From: CAIYRG01 sp965247505
GTDB lineage: Bacteria; Pseudomonadota; Alphaproteobacteria; Micropepsales; Micropepsaceae
NCBI GenBank assembly: GCA_965247505.1
Contig: OZ252020.1
Span: 4,216,001 to 4,280,000 of the forward strand
Direction: 5' to 3'
DNA: 64,000 nucleotides
The notes below the pieces were generated by a model, which did not search any database, was not told the origin of the DNA, and was given only the letters and a program-made list of their open reading frames with translations. The position numbers were made by a program, and so were the translations under genes. Within the stretch, counting starts at the first letter, position 1. Each line of letters begins with the position of its first letter. Positions 45,197 through 54,237 of the stretch are shown piece by piece.

Positions 45197-45823
45197 TTGG
45201 CACTTGAAGAAATGCATCTTTTTGGCGTCCCCGTAACGAGAGTAGCAGTGCATGAAACACTGGCGCTCAAGGAACAATATTTGCCCGAAATATTGCGGCG
45301 CTATGAGACGGGTGCTTTTCGGATCCCCGCAGAATATGAGAGCGATCGGGTTCACACGAGTTTTGCGTCCAAAAACGAAGACCAAGTGATTCATCCGATG
45401 CCTGCCGCCTATGATCGGCTCATGAGGCAATTCGTCAGATCCGATCATTTCCATGCTCGAATTTGGCACAGCGTCTATTGGTCGGGACATGAGTACCAGG
45501 AACGACGTCACAACTTGCCTGGCCATTTTTCGTTTATGCACTTTCTTAGCTTTGATCCTTCCGAGCACAAGCGACCAATTTTTTACGCTCCAACCGCAGT
45601 TACACGAGCGCATTGCCACAATGACGCCGTTCAGGCCGAACTATGGTCGGAAGAGGAAAAAGTTGAATATTATGAGGGCGACGCCCTGCTTTTTCCGGCT
45701 TATTTAGAACACTGCATCTTGGCCGGGGACTACAAAAAACCCATGGTGATCGTGTCCATAAATGTGAGCGTGACTAGCGAGGGACGGAGAGATTCGTCAA
45801 AAGGCTATAGCTATGGCGATTAA
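45197..45823 (+). CDS. 2OG-Fe(II) oxygenase-like protein, ligand-poor member (pair 2, first gene)
   Basis: 208 residues from a TTG at 45197 that fits the alignment with its sister at 39744; an ATG at 45212 is another choice. Strongly similar to the first gene of pair 1: HLFGVPVTRVAVHETLALKE, WHSVYWSGHEYQERRHNLPG, GDALLFPAYLEHCILAGDY and KKPMVIVSINV. The HxH places are R and N, and the 2-oxoglutarate Arg is Met, as in pair 1, but the distal His is kept (AYLEH). Loss of the same positions in both first members shows that the change came before the duplication. Likely a non-catalytic partner; overlaps the next gene by 11 bp. Confidence 0.75.
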   Translation: MALEEMHLFGVPVTRVAVHETLALKEQYLPEILRRYETGAFRIPAEYESDRVHTSFASKNEDQVIHPMPAAYDRLMRQFVRSDHFHARIWHSVYWSGHEYQERRHNLPGHFSFMHFLSFDPSEHKRPIFYAPTAVTRAHCHNDAVQAELWSEEEKVEYYEGDALLFPAYLEHCILAGDYKKPMVIVSINVSVTSEGRRDSSKGYSYGD

Positions 45824-46403
45824 AACAAAGCGCCTTTTTACGATCCCCATTAGAAAAACGCGGTTGCTTGAGACCGAAGCATTGAAGCAGCGTTTTCTCC
45901 CGGACATGCTGCAGCGCTACAAGCATAACCAACATGAAAAGCCCAAATTTTGGACGACGGATCGCATTCACACAAGCTTTGGAGCCAAGGACAGCAAAGA
46001 GCACGCGTTTGCTTCAATGCCGGAGGAATACGTTCAGTTCGTGTGCGATGTCATTCCTCCGTCGCGATATAGCGTTCAACTTTGGCATAATATGTATTGG
46101 ATGGGCCAGGAGTACCAAGAGATGCATCACCATATGCCTTGTCATCTCTCCATTATTCATTTTTTGTTATTTGACAAAGCGGAACACAAACCGCCGGTCT
46201 TTTACGACCCGGCGAGACTTATAAAAGCTTCATGCCGGCAGGAAGGCGTGCCGAAAGACTATTGGCAAGAGAGCGATACGATCATTGTCGAGGAAGGGGA
46301 CGCATTGATTTTCCCGTCCTATTTAGAGCATTACGTCCCGCCCGGAAACTACACTAAGCCTCGGGTTACGGTCTCGATGAACGTGACTTTTCTCGGCGAT
46401 TGA
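45813..46403 (+). CDS. 2OG-Fe(II) oxygenase-like protein, ligand-complete member (pair 2, second gene)
   Basis: 196 residues, same length as the sister at 40357. Pattern WHNMYWMGQEYQEMHHHMPC with HxH near 105-107, DPARLIKAS, and GDALIFPSYLEHYVPPGNY with distal His, then KPRVTVSMNV with the Arg. All expected Fe(II) and 2-oxoglutarate ligands are there. The 11-bp overlap with the first gene is the same as in pair 1, and both pairs are followed by GATTGAGCCGCGGG, so the two pairs came from a segment duplication. Cytoplasmic; substrate unknown. Confidence 0.78.
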   Translation: MAIKTKRLFTIPIRKTRLLETEALKQRFLPDMLQRYKHNQHEKPKFWTTDRIHTSFGAKDSKEHAFASMPEEYVQFVCDVIPPSRYSVQLWHNMYWMGQEYQEMHHHMPCHLSIIHFLLFDKAEHKPPVFYDPARLIKASCRQEGVPKDYWQESDTIIVEEGDALIFPSYLEHYVPPGNYTKPRVTVSMNVTFLGD

Positions 46404-46556
46404 GCCGCGGGTTTCTTGCCTTGGTGCGATGCCACGTCGCTTAGCCCTTGGCTAGCGTTGCGGTGACGGTATAGGAAAGATAAATTAATATGTTTGGCAG
46501 TATTTTTTGATTGCAATGTTTATAATTTTTCGTTCCTCTATTTGGGCGGCCTGACC

Positions 46557-47138
46557 ATGCTTGCAGAAAAGAAGGAACTATTCGCCATTCCGGTTGTGAA
46601 GCTCCGGATTCCCGAGCACGACGTCCTGAAACAGCAATTTCTTCCGGAAATTCTAGCGCATTACGAGGCGGACGATTTTGTGAAACCGGGTTACTGGGAA
46701 ACAGATCGCATTCACTCCAGTTTTGCAACGCCACCAAAGGACGCAGTAATCAAATCTATGCCCGCGCCATACCAAAAGATCATTGGCGAGTATGTTCGCG
46801 CGGATAAATTTTCGGTTCATGTTTGGCACAACGTCTATTGGAAGAACGAGGAGTATCAGGAAGTTCATCACCATATTCCTTTTCACATCTCGCTTATTCA
46901 TTTTCTGGCGTTCGATCGTACAGAGCATAAAGCACCCGTCTTTTACGATCCCGCACGCCAGATAAAGGCCTATGCTGTTCGCGACGATATTCCAAAGGAC
47001 GTTTATGAAGATAAAGCACAGCTGGAGGTGGACGAGGGAGACGTTTTGATATTTCCCTCCTATCTGGAGCATCGCGTACCTGCGGGAAAATACAAAAATC
47101 CACGCGTGACCGTTTCCATGAACGTCACACTTGTTTAG
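46557..47138 (+). CDS. 2OG-Fe(II) oxygenase-like protein, singleton
   Basis: 193 residues from the ATG at 46557 (MLAEKKELFAIPVVKLRIPE), chosen by alignment with the other four; a longer frame upstream is not aligned. It has WHNVYWKNEEYQEVHHHIPF with HxH, DPARQIKAY, then GDVLIFPSYLEHRVPAGKY and NPRVTVSMNV, so metal and 2-oxoglutarate ligands are complete. It is closer to the second genes of the pairs than to the first. It stands alone about 150 bp after pair 2 and ends the oxygenase row. Role as for the others unknown. Confidence 0.77.
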   Translation: MLAEKKELFAIPVVKLRIPEHDVLKQQFLPEILAHYEADDFVKPGYWETDRIHSSFATPPKDAVIKSMPAPYQKIIGEYVRADKFSVHVWHNVYWKNEEYQEVHHHIPFHISLIHFLAFDRTEHKAPVFYDPARQIKAYAVRDDIPKDVYEDKAQLEVDEGDVLIFPSYLEHRVPAGKYKNPRVTVSMNVTLV

Positions 47139-47380
47139 CCATTCGTTTTGGCCAAGCTCCAATCAGTCCTTGGGGCTGATGGCCCATGCCATCGATGCCC
47201 ATTGGTCTCCACCGCCGGGGAAAAGGCCGCCAAATATCTTTGTTTTTGACGCCTCTATCCTGGCAGGGACGCGCTCAGACCCCCCTAAACCTGATTTTCG
47301 AACTATGCTAGACTGGTTCATCGATCAAATGGATGCCGTCCGGATTGGAGAGATTCGGCTGGTATTGGCGGGAGCAAATT

Positions 47381-47839
47381 ATGGCAGTATTGACGGTCAA
47401 CGGAACCGAACACGATCTTGATGTCGAAGATGACATGCCCCTTTTGTGGGCCATAAGAGATGAACTGGGCTTAACCGGAACCAAATTCGGCTGCGGGATC
47501 GCCCAGTGCGGCGCATGCACGGTCCATATAGACGGCGATGCAATGCGCTCCTGCGTCATCACGGTTGCCGCCGCCGCCGGGCATGAAATCACCACCATCG
47601 AGGGTTTGTCCGAAGGCGACGAGCTGCACCCGGTACAAGAGGCGTGGATTGCCGAAGATGTTCCGCAATGTGGTTATTGCCAGACAGGGCAGATCATGGC
47701 CGTTGCCTCTTTCCTCCAAAATCATCCAACGCCTTCCGACGACGACATCAACCAAAACATCACGAACATCTGCCGTTGCGGCACCTATGTCCGCGTTAGA
47801 AAAGCCATTCATCGCGCTGCGGAAATGCTTCGCGGCTAG
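47381..47839 (+). CDS. Isoquinoline 1-oxidoreductase-like small subunit, two [2Fe-2S] clusters
   Basis: 152 residues from the ATG at 47381. The plant-type cluster is bound by Cys in FGCGIAQCGACTVHIDG plus SC further on; the second cluster has CGYCQTGQ and CRCGTYVRVRKAI. The length and spacing match IorA/XdhC-type electron-transfer subunits of the xanthine oxidase family. It passes electrons from the molybdenum subunit coded 22 bp downstream to an acceptor. No signal peptide; it is probably carried out with the large subunit, which has a twin-arginine signal. Confidence 0.9.
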   Translation: MAVLTVNGTEHDLDVEDDMPLLWAIRDELGLTGTKFGCGIAQCGACTVHIDGDAMRSCVITVAAAAGHEITTIEGLSEGDELHPVQEAWIAEDVPQCGYCQTGQIMAVASFLQNHPTPSDDDINQNITNICRCGTYVRVRKAIHRAAEMLRG

Positions 47840-47861
47840 GTTGAAAGGCTAGGAGAATACG

Positions 47862-50078
47862 ATGGGCGATAGGAATCCGAAGTCTCGGGATGTGTGCGGT
47901 AGTGCAGAGCTATCGCGGCGCAAATTTGTGGCGGCGTCGATGAGCGCGGGTGGGGGACTTGCGCTAGCCATTGGAATTCCCGGCACCGCGGGCGCACTGC
48001 CCATGGCCGAAGAGCCATGGACGGCTGAGAGCGCCGCCGCCAACGAAATGTCGGCCTGGATCGTCATCGACCCTGACGAAACGATAACCGTGCGGCTTCC
48101 TCATGCGGAAATGGGGCAGGGTGCAGCGACCGCGCTCCCCATGTTCGTCGCCGAAGAGTTGGAATGCGACTGGACTAAAGTTAAGGGCGAATTTGCTTCG
48201 GCTAACCGCAATCATCGTGAAGAAGAAATTTACGGGGGAATGGTCACCACGGGTAGCCGAGGACTGATTTCTTCGCGTGAAGCATTGCAACAGGCCGGCG
48301 CCAGTGCGCGCGTTCGTCTTGTCGCGGCAGCGGCAAATAGGTGGAACGTTTCGCCTTCAGAATGCTCGGCAGAGAGCGGCGCCGTAACGCACGTTCCTAG
48401 CGGGCGCAGTTTGAGCTATGGGGCCTTGGCTCCAGAGGCCGCCGATATCGTTCTCGACGCCGAACCCGCAATCAAAACACCGGATCAATATAAATTGGTT
48501 GGTCAGTCGGTTGCCCGTTTGGATACGCCCGTCAAAGTCGATGGAACAGCGAAATTTGGTATCGATACCCGGCTCGAAAATATGGTCTATGCCGCGGTGA
48601 TGGATTGCCCGGTGTTCGGCGGTACATTGGTAAGCGTAGACGAAACGCCCATTATGGGCCGGCGCGGGATAATTCGTGTCGTCAAAATGCCGAGCGCGGT
48701 TGCCGTCGTTGCAGATAATTATTGGCGCGCCGAGCAAGCGTTACGCATGCTTGAGCCTGTATGGGATGGCGGCGAAGCAGCCAATTCCAACAGCGAGCAA
48801 TTCCGCCAGCTCTATGTCGAATTGCTCGAGGGGCCGATGGCCGAAGTGCAAAATGATGGAGATGCGCCGGCGTCGCTTGCGGCAAGTGAAAACATTGTGG
48901 ACGTCACCTATCAAGCGCCGCTTCTCGCTCATGCAACCATGGAGCCCCTTAACGCGACGGTGCTGCTAGCTGCCGACCGCTTGGACGTCTGGATGGGCAG
49001 CCAAGCACCCTATCGAAACCTTCAGACTGCGGCGCAAGTATCCGGGCTAAACCCCGAGCAGGTCTTCGTGCACAACACATATCTTGGCGGAGGCTTTGGG
49101 CGCCGCTCGCGCAATGACGAGATGGTTCACGCCATCTTAGTCGCAAAGGAAATGGATGGCCGTCCGGTAAAAATGGTGTGGTCACGCGAGCAGGAAATTC
49201 GCCATGACCGCTACCGGCCACAAGCGGCCGTTCGGATGCGCGGCGCGGTTGCAGACGGCAAAATAACCGCGGCGGACATCAAAATAGCCTGCGGTTCTAT
49301 TTCAAGATCGCTTAACGGTCCTCAAGCGGCGCCAAATGGAATCGAAAATCAAGCGATTGACGGCTTCGACGATTGCCCATACGCAATTCCCCATCACCGC
49401 ATCGGGTTGATGCTTAAAAATACCCATGTCCCAGTTGCGTTTTGGCGCTCGGTCGGTGGCTCTCAAAACGTCTTCTTCTTTGAAGGTTTTGTGGATGAGC
49501 TCGCCCATGCAGCAGGTGTGGACCCGCTCACCTTTCGACGCTCGATGACAACGCGACGCGATTTTCTTGGAGTGATCGATACACTGGCCGAGCACAGCAA
49601 CTGGTCGCAGCCTTTACCGGCTGGACGAGGCCGCGGAATCTCGATTTGCGAAAATCATCGCGCGGTCACCGGGCATGTCGCGGAAGTCACCGTCGACAAC
49701 GCCGGAAATGTTCGTGTGGACCGGGTTGTTGCTGCAGTCGACTGCTATCATGTCGCCAATCCAAAGCTTGTCGAAGCGCAATTGGAAAGTGGCATCATCT
49801 ATGGCTTGGCGGCCGCTATGTATGGCGAGATCACCATAGAAAACGGCGCCGTGAGAGAGGGAAATTTCGACAGCTACCCGATGGTGACTTTGCGCGATGC
49901 TCCGGAGATTGAAGTCCATCTTTCGCTGAGCGGAGGAGAGAATTGGGCTGGAGTCGGCGAATGCGCGACCGCACCGATTGCGGCGGCAGTGACCAATGCA
50001 ATCTTTGCCGCAACGGGTAAGCGCGTTAGGCAGCTGCCGCTAAAGAACATCAATATTCAAGAACTGGCGCAGCTCTAG
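47862..50078 (+). CDS. Isoquinoline 1-oxidoreductase-like molybdopterin subunit
   Basis: 738 residues. The N-terminus has a twin-arginine-like signal (SRRKFVAASMSAGGGLALAI). The body is an aldehyde oxidase/xanthine dehydrogenase molybdopterin protein of the single-chain IorB type: VRLPHAEMGQGAATALPMFVAEE, then VARLDTPVKVDGTAKFGIDT, NTYLGGGFGRRSRNDE and VGECATAPIAAAVTNAIF. The final GxGE-like GVGECATAP holds the place of the catalytic Glu. It hydroxylates an N-heterocycle or aldehyde with water as oxygen source; the substrate is not readable. It works with the iron-sulfur subunit just upstream. No maturation gene (xdhC type) is next to it. Confidence 0.88.
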   Translation: MGDRNPKSRDVCGSAELSRRKFVAASMSAGGGLALAIGIPGTAGALPMAEEPWTAESAAANEMSAWIVIDPDETITVRLPHAEMGQGAATALPMFVAEELECDWTKVKGEFASANRNHREEEIYGGMVTTGSRGLISSREALQQAGASARVRLVAAAANRWNVSPSECSAESGAVTHVPSGRSLSYGALAPEAADIVLDAEPAIKTPDQYKLVGQSVARLDTPVKVDGTAKFGIDTRLENMVYAAVMDCPVFGGTLVSVDETPIMGRRGIIRVVKMPSAVAVVADNYWRAEQALRMLEPVWDGGEAANSNSEQFRQLYVELLEGPMAEVQNDGDAPASLAASENIVDVTYQAPLLAHATMEPLNATVLLAADRLDVWMGSQAPYRNLQTAAQVSGLNPEQVFVHNTYLGGGFGRRSRNDEMVHAILVAKEMDGRPVKMVWSREQEIRHDRYRPQAAVRMRGAVADGKITAADIKIACGSISRSLNGPQAAPNGIENQAIDGFDDCPYAIPHHRIGLMLKNTHVPVAFWRSVGGSQNVFFFEGFVDELAHAAGVDPLTFRRSMTTRRDFLGVIDTLAEHSNWSQPLPAGRGRGISICENHRAVTGHVAEVTVDNAGNVRVDRVVAAVDCYHVANPKLVEAQLESGIIYGLAAAMYGEITIENGAVREGNFDSYPMVTLRDAPEIEVHLSLSGGENWAGVGECATAPIAAAVTNAIFAATGKRVRQLPLKNINIQELAQL

Positions 50079-50141
50079 CTGCATGCCTGGAAGTATAGAA
50101 AAACGGTAGAAAACCTGGGTAATTATGGGGGATTTTGACCT

Positions 50142-51941
50142 ATGAAGAATTCGCTACGCATAGCGGTATTTGCCGGCAGTGTTGCCTTTCTTGCCATGGC
50201 ATTCAGCATCGGCGCGAATGCGCAAGGACAACAGGCGCTGGTGATTCAGGGCGGCACGCTGATCGATGGAAACGGAGACGAGCCGATTGAGAACGCCACG
50301 ATTGTTGTTCGAGGCAATCAAATTGTGGCAGCTGGGCCGGCAAACGATGTCGATGTTCCCGATGGCGCGGAGATTATCGACGCGGAGGGAAAATGGATTC
50401 TTCCGGGACTATGGGACGGGCAGGCGAGTTATTCTTGGTTTTTTGGCGAGCTCTATCTTCATCACGGTGTGACGTCACAGATCGATATTGGCCTTGGGGC
50501 CGAGGTTTCCGTAGCCGCACGCAACGCTGTGAATATGAATCTTCAGCGCGGACCGCGCGAGTGGATTGGCATCGCGCATTTCGGTGGCTTCAATGAAGAC
50601 GAGCTACATGGTTTCGAAACGCCCTATGACGGGCGTCAACTTCCGCGCACCTTTGAGGCTCTACAAGAACATACCCAAACTCTTCTCGACCGCGGCGCCG
50701 ATATGATCATGTTTCATAATGGAGATTGGGATCCGGAATGGGTGAGATGGGCTTGTGACACCGCCCATGCAGCAGGCAAGCCCTGCACGCAACGGGCGAG
50801 CGGTCCTCGCATGGGTTTGCGCGAAGCAGCGTTGGCAGGAATCGACATCATCCATCATTCGCGCGGAGTTGGACCCGCCATTGTTGCCGATGGAATTGAT
50901 TCGAATAATGCGCTCGACCAATACGCCAACATGGATGAAGCCAAAGCGCTTGATGCTGTCGATCTCATCGTGCGCGAGGAAGTCTTTCTTGTGCCGAACA
51001 TTATTCATGACGCGCCGGGCTACCCTGCCGATTGGGCGCTAATGCAAGAAGCCTATGGCAGGCTGTTCTCCAACCCGGAACTACTGTCTTATTATCCGGA
51101 TGCATTTCATAGGCGCTTGGCGAGAACACGCAGAGATACCGCAACGGGTGAGCTACGTGAGCGCCGGATGCCCGGCTATCACAATATGATCCGCTTCCAC
51201 AAAATGGTGATCGACGCGGGTGGGAAAGTCTTGGTCGGCGGCGATACCAATGGCGCGAAAGTGCCCGGCTCGATCATTCACGAGGAAATGGCGATTTTCC
51301 AAGAGGGCGGCATCATGCCCATGCAAATTATCATGGCCGCTACGAAATGGCCCGCGGAGGCGATGCGTGTTGCTGACCGCATTGGAACCGTTGAAGCCGG
51401 CAAGCTTGCCGATATCATTATTGTCGATGCCGATCCTTTAGCCGACATAAACAATCTACGGGAAATAGACTCGGTAATCTTCAATGGAGAACAAATCGAT
51501 CGCGGGATACACGCGTCCTATACGGTTCCATTTTACGGCTATGACGGCGATCAGCGTTACACCATTAATGACGGTCATTGGGTTGGAGCGCTGAAAGAAA
51601 ATACTGGCCCAGTGCGCCCGAGTAATACCGCGCCTAACCCGGATACCTCTCCACAACCGGCCATCGAGATGATCGCGCCAACAGCAATCAAAAGGGGCAG
51701 CGCGGCAACGACACTGGACTTGACAGGATTCAACTTCGTCGCCGGTACGAAGGTCCTCATCAATGGAAACTCCGTTCCGTGGGAATGGGTGGACGGTTCC
51801 AGGATCAATGTCATGTTGGACGGAAATCTTTTGAGCCAAGCTGGGCGGTACGAGATTGTCTTGGAAAATCCGGAACCCTTGGCCACTGGAAGATGGGGCG
51901 ATGGAACCTCGAATTCTGCTTATTTGCTCGTCGAGTATTAG
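50142..51941 (+). CDS. Exported amidohydrolase-like protein with IPT/TIG-like C-terminal domain
   Basis: 599 residues with a signal peptide (VAFLAMAFSIGANAQG). Residues about 30-460 follow the amidohydrolase/imidazolonepropionase plan: GGTLIDGNGDEPIENATI, WILPGLWDG, a barrel, LVGGDTNGAKVPG, and the GTVEAGKLADIIIVDADPL end. The usual metal motif after PGL, D-x-H-x-H, is DGQAS here, so two metal ligands are missing, though HHS and the late Asp remain. Residues about 500-599 (IEMIAPTAIKRGSAATTLDL, GTKVLINGNSVPWEWVDGSR) look like an IPT/TIG Ig-like domain, unusual in this family. It follows iorB by 63 bp. Catalysis is uncertain. Confidence 0.75.
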   Translation: MKNSLRIAVFAGSVAFLAMAFSIGANAQGQQALVIQGGTLIDGNGDEPIENATIVVRGNQIVAAGPANDVDVPDGAEIIDAEGKWILPGLWDGQASYSWFFGELYLHHGVTSQIDIGLGAEVSVAARNAVNMNLQRGPREWIGIAHFGGFNEDELHGFETPYDGRQLPRTFEALQEHTQTLLDRGADMIMFHNGDWDPEWVRWACDTAHAAGKPCTQRASGPRMGLREAALAGIDIIHHSRGVGPAIVADGIDSNNALDQYANMDEAKALDAVDLIVREEVFLVPNIIHDAPGYPADWALMQEAYGRLFSNPELLSYYPDAFHRRLARTRRDTATGELRERRMPGYHNMIRFHKMVIDAGGKVLVGGDTNGAKVPGSIIHEEMAIFQEGGIMPMQIIMAATKWPAEAMRVADRIGTVEAGKLADIIIVDADPLADINNLREIDSVIFNGEQIDRGIHASYTVPFYGYDGDQRYTINDGHWVGALKENTGPVRPSNTAPNPDTSPQPAIEMIAPTAIKRGSAATTLDLTGFNFVAGTKVLINGNSVPWEWVDGSRINVMLDGNLLSQAGRYEIVLENPEPLATGRWGDGTSNSAYLLVEY

Positions 51942-52801
51942 GATCCAAACCGGTAGCTTAACTGGTTTCGATTGGCTTTTGTTCTTCAAAGCTAACGCAC
52001 GCGGTTGCGATCACTGCTGCTTTGGCTGACAATTTTGGCACCGACGAATCGCTAGATGTACGGGCGAAACGAAGTGAACATAAGCTATTATAAGCAAGCC
52101 TCTTTTTGGAGAGCATTCGTTTCGCTCGGGGCATGTCTGGCGATCGTGGCCTGCACGACGGTCCCCCCACCGCCGCCGCCCATTGTAATTGAGGAGGCAC
52201 CGCCGCCCGCGACGGGCGGTGGCATTTATAAGGTGGGCGATCCCTATTCGATTGCCGGTGCCTGGTATTATCCGCGTGAGGACCCCGATTACGACGAAAC
52301 GGGGATCGGCTCCTGGTATGGCGAGGAATTTCATGGGCGTGTGACCGCTAACGGCGAGATCTTCGACCGCAATGCCATAACGGCGGCGCATCCGACTTTG
52401 CCGATGCCGGTCAATGCGCGGGTGACCAATCTCGAAAACGGCCGATCGCTTGTGGTTAGGATCAATGATCGCGGGCCGTTCGTGAACGACCGTGTTATCG
52501 ATCTCTCGGAGCGGGCGGCTGAACTTTTGGGCTATCGCATCCAGGGCACGGCCCGCGTGCGGGTGACGTTCCTGGGGCGTGCCGAACTCAATGGGAACAG
52601 GACTCTTGGCATTGGGGAAGCGACACCTCCGGAGATCGCCAATGCCGTTCCGGCGGCGCCGACAAGTGTTGTGGCCTCCAATGCGCTCAGCCCGGTTGCG
52701 GGTGCCGCTATTGCGCCCGCACGACCGGTCGAGGCTTTGCCGCGACCAGTGAACGAACGAGAAGCCACAGTGTCCAGCCTGCCTGGGGTAGACGGGGTGG
52801 T

Positions 52802-54237
52802 GGGGGGGTGTCCCGGTCGATGTTGAAAAGTTGAGGTAGGTGTCGCTCTCCTGGAGCCGTTAGGCTCCGGGTGCTGCAAACCCAAAAGGGAGAACGACAC
52901 CATGGGAAATAATATCCGTAGTTCCAGCCGCCCGAAAGCCCTTGCCCCCTCGATTCCTATGCCGCCGCTGGCGGACGCGATGGACGCAGTCCATCTCAGC
53001 GTGGATCGGTTTTGTCTTCTGGCCGAGATGATGGAGGAGGACGCCACGACCGTGTGCGGGGCCCGACATCGCCGCCATGGGGACCGTCGAGGTTATCGCT
53101 GGGGCAGGACACATAGCGAGATCGGCTACCACGGCGGCAAAGTGAAGGTGGCCCGGCCACGGGTTCGTGACCGGGCGGGCAAAGAGGTGAGCTTGGAGAG
53201 TTGGCAGGCGCTACGCGATGGCAACCTGCTGCTCGAGTGGGCGCTCAACCTGATGGTGCTGAACGTGTCGACCCGCAAGTACCACCGCGCGGTCCGTCTG
53301 CCCGAGGGCGAGCTGGCGAAAGCGCGTGGCGACGGCACCTCGAAGTCGGCCGTTTCCCGGCGCTTTGTGGCGCTGTCACGCAAGAAGATGAAGGCCTGGC
53401 TCGCCTCGGATCTCTCGGAACTCGACCTGCTAGTCATCCAGATCGACGGTCTGCATGTCGGCGACCATGTCCTGATGGCGGCGATCGGCGTCGATGGCAA
53501 CGGCGACAAGCATGTCCTGGCCGTGGTCGAGGGGGCGACGGAGAACACGGTCATCGTCCAGGCCTTGATCGACAATCTCCTCGCCAGGGGGCTCGATCCG
53601 ACACTGCCGCGGCTGTTCATCGTCGATGGCGCGAAGGCACTCAGCAAAGCGATCCGAAACACCTTCGGTGTGGCCGCCGCCATCCAGCGCTGCCAGGTCC
53701 ACAAGGGCCGTAACATCATCGAGCGCCTGCCCCAACATTTGCACGCGAGCGTCAAGAAGGCGCTCCGTCAGGCCTGGGACCAGGACGACGCAAACAAGGC
53801 CGAGCGGCTCTTGCGCAACCTGGTCCGGCGTCTGGAGCATGAGGAACCGGGCGTCTCGGGCAGCATCCTGGAGGGGCTGGAGGAGATCCTCACCGTCATC
53901 CGCCCCGGCCTACCGCACGCACTCCGGCGCTCGCTTGCCTGCACCAACATCGTCGAGAACGCGCTCGGCACGGTGCGCCAGCTCACCCGCAACGTCAAAC
54001 GCTGGAGACACGCCGAGATGGCGCTCAGATGGACCGCCGCCGGCCTGCTGGAGGCCCAGAAAACCTTCCGTCGCCTCAAGGCCTATCGCCAGCTGCCCAT
54101 CCTCCGAAATGCTCTCCAGGAACACTTGAGAAAGGCTCAGGCCGACAGTGCCATTGAAACCATCATGAAGGCAGCATAGCATCATCAACCAGCGACGGCT
54201 GCCCCACGAATTTCAACAGAGATAGGGACATCGCCGT
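52802..54237 (+). mobile_element. IS256-family element in rlpA
   Basis: 1,436 bp with imperfect inverted ends (TGTCCCGGTCGATGTTGAAA against TGTCCCTATCTCTGTTGAAA) and a perfect 8-bp duplication GGGGTGGT at 52794-52801 and 54238-54245. It lies exactly between the barrel half and the SPOR half of rlpA. The first 180 bp recur as a remnant at 25301. Confidence 0.94.
52902..54179 (+). CDS. IS256-family (mutator-type) transposase
   Basis: 425 residues and complete. DDE residues of the mutator family: Asp in VIQIDGLHVGDH, Asp in LFIVDGAKALSKAI, and Glu in CTNIVENALGTVRQLTRNVKRW. The middle RCQVHKGRNIIERLP with the C-x2-H pair is also standard. The start MGNNIRSSSRPKAL follows GAACGACACC; the same start is found in the remnant at 25401. 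Confidence 0.95.
   Translation: MGNNIRSSSRPKALAPSIPMPPLADAMDAVHLSVDRFCLLAEMMEEDATTVCGARHRRHGDRRGYRWGRTHSEIGYHGGKVKVARPRVRDRAGKEVSLESWQALRDGNLLLEWALNLMVLNVSTRKYHRAVRLPEGELAKARGDGTSKSAVSRRFVALSRKKMKAWLASDLSELDLLVIQIDGLHVGDHVLMAAIGVDGNGDKHVLAVVEGATENTVIVQALIDNLLARGLDPTLPRLFIVDGAKALSKAIRNTFGVAAAIQRCQVHKGRNIIERLPQHLHASVKKALRQAWDQDDANKAERLLRNLVRRLEHEEPGVSGSILEGLEEILTVIRPGLPHALRRSLACTNIVENALGTVRQLTRNVKRWRHAEMALRWTAAGLLEAQKTFRRLKAYRQLPILRNALQEHLRKAQADSAIETIMKAA

Noticed and set aside
47131..47421. 96-codon plus-strand frame between the last oxygenase and iorA
   Set aside because: Overlaps the start of iorA in another frame and shows no family pattern or ribosome site.
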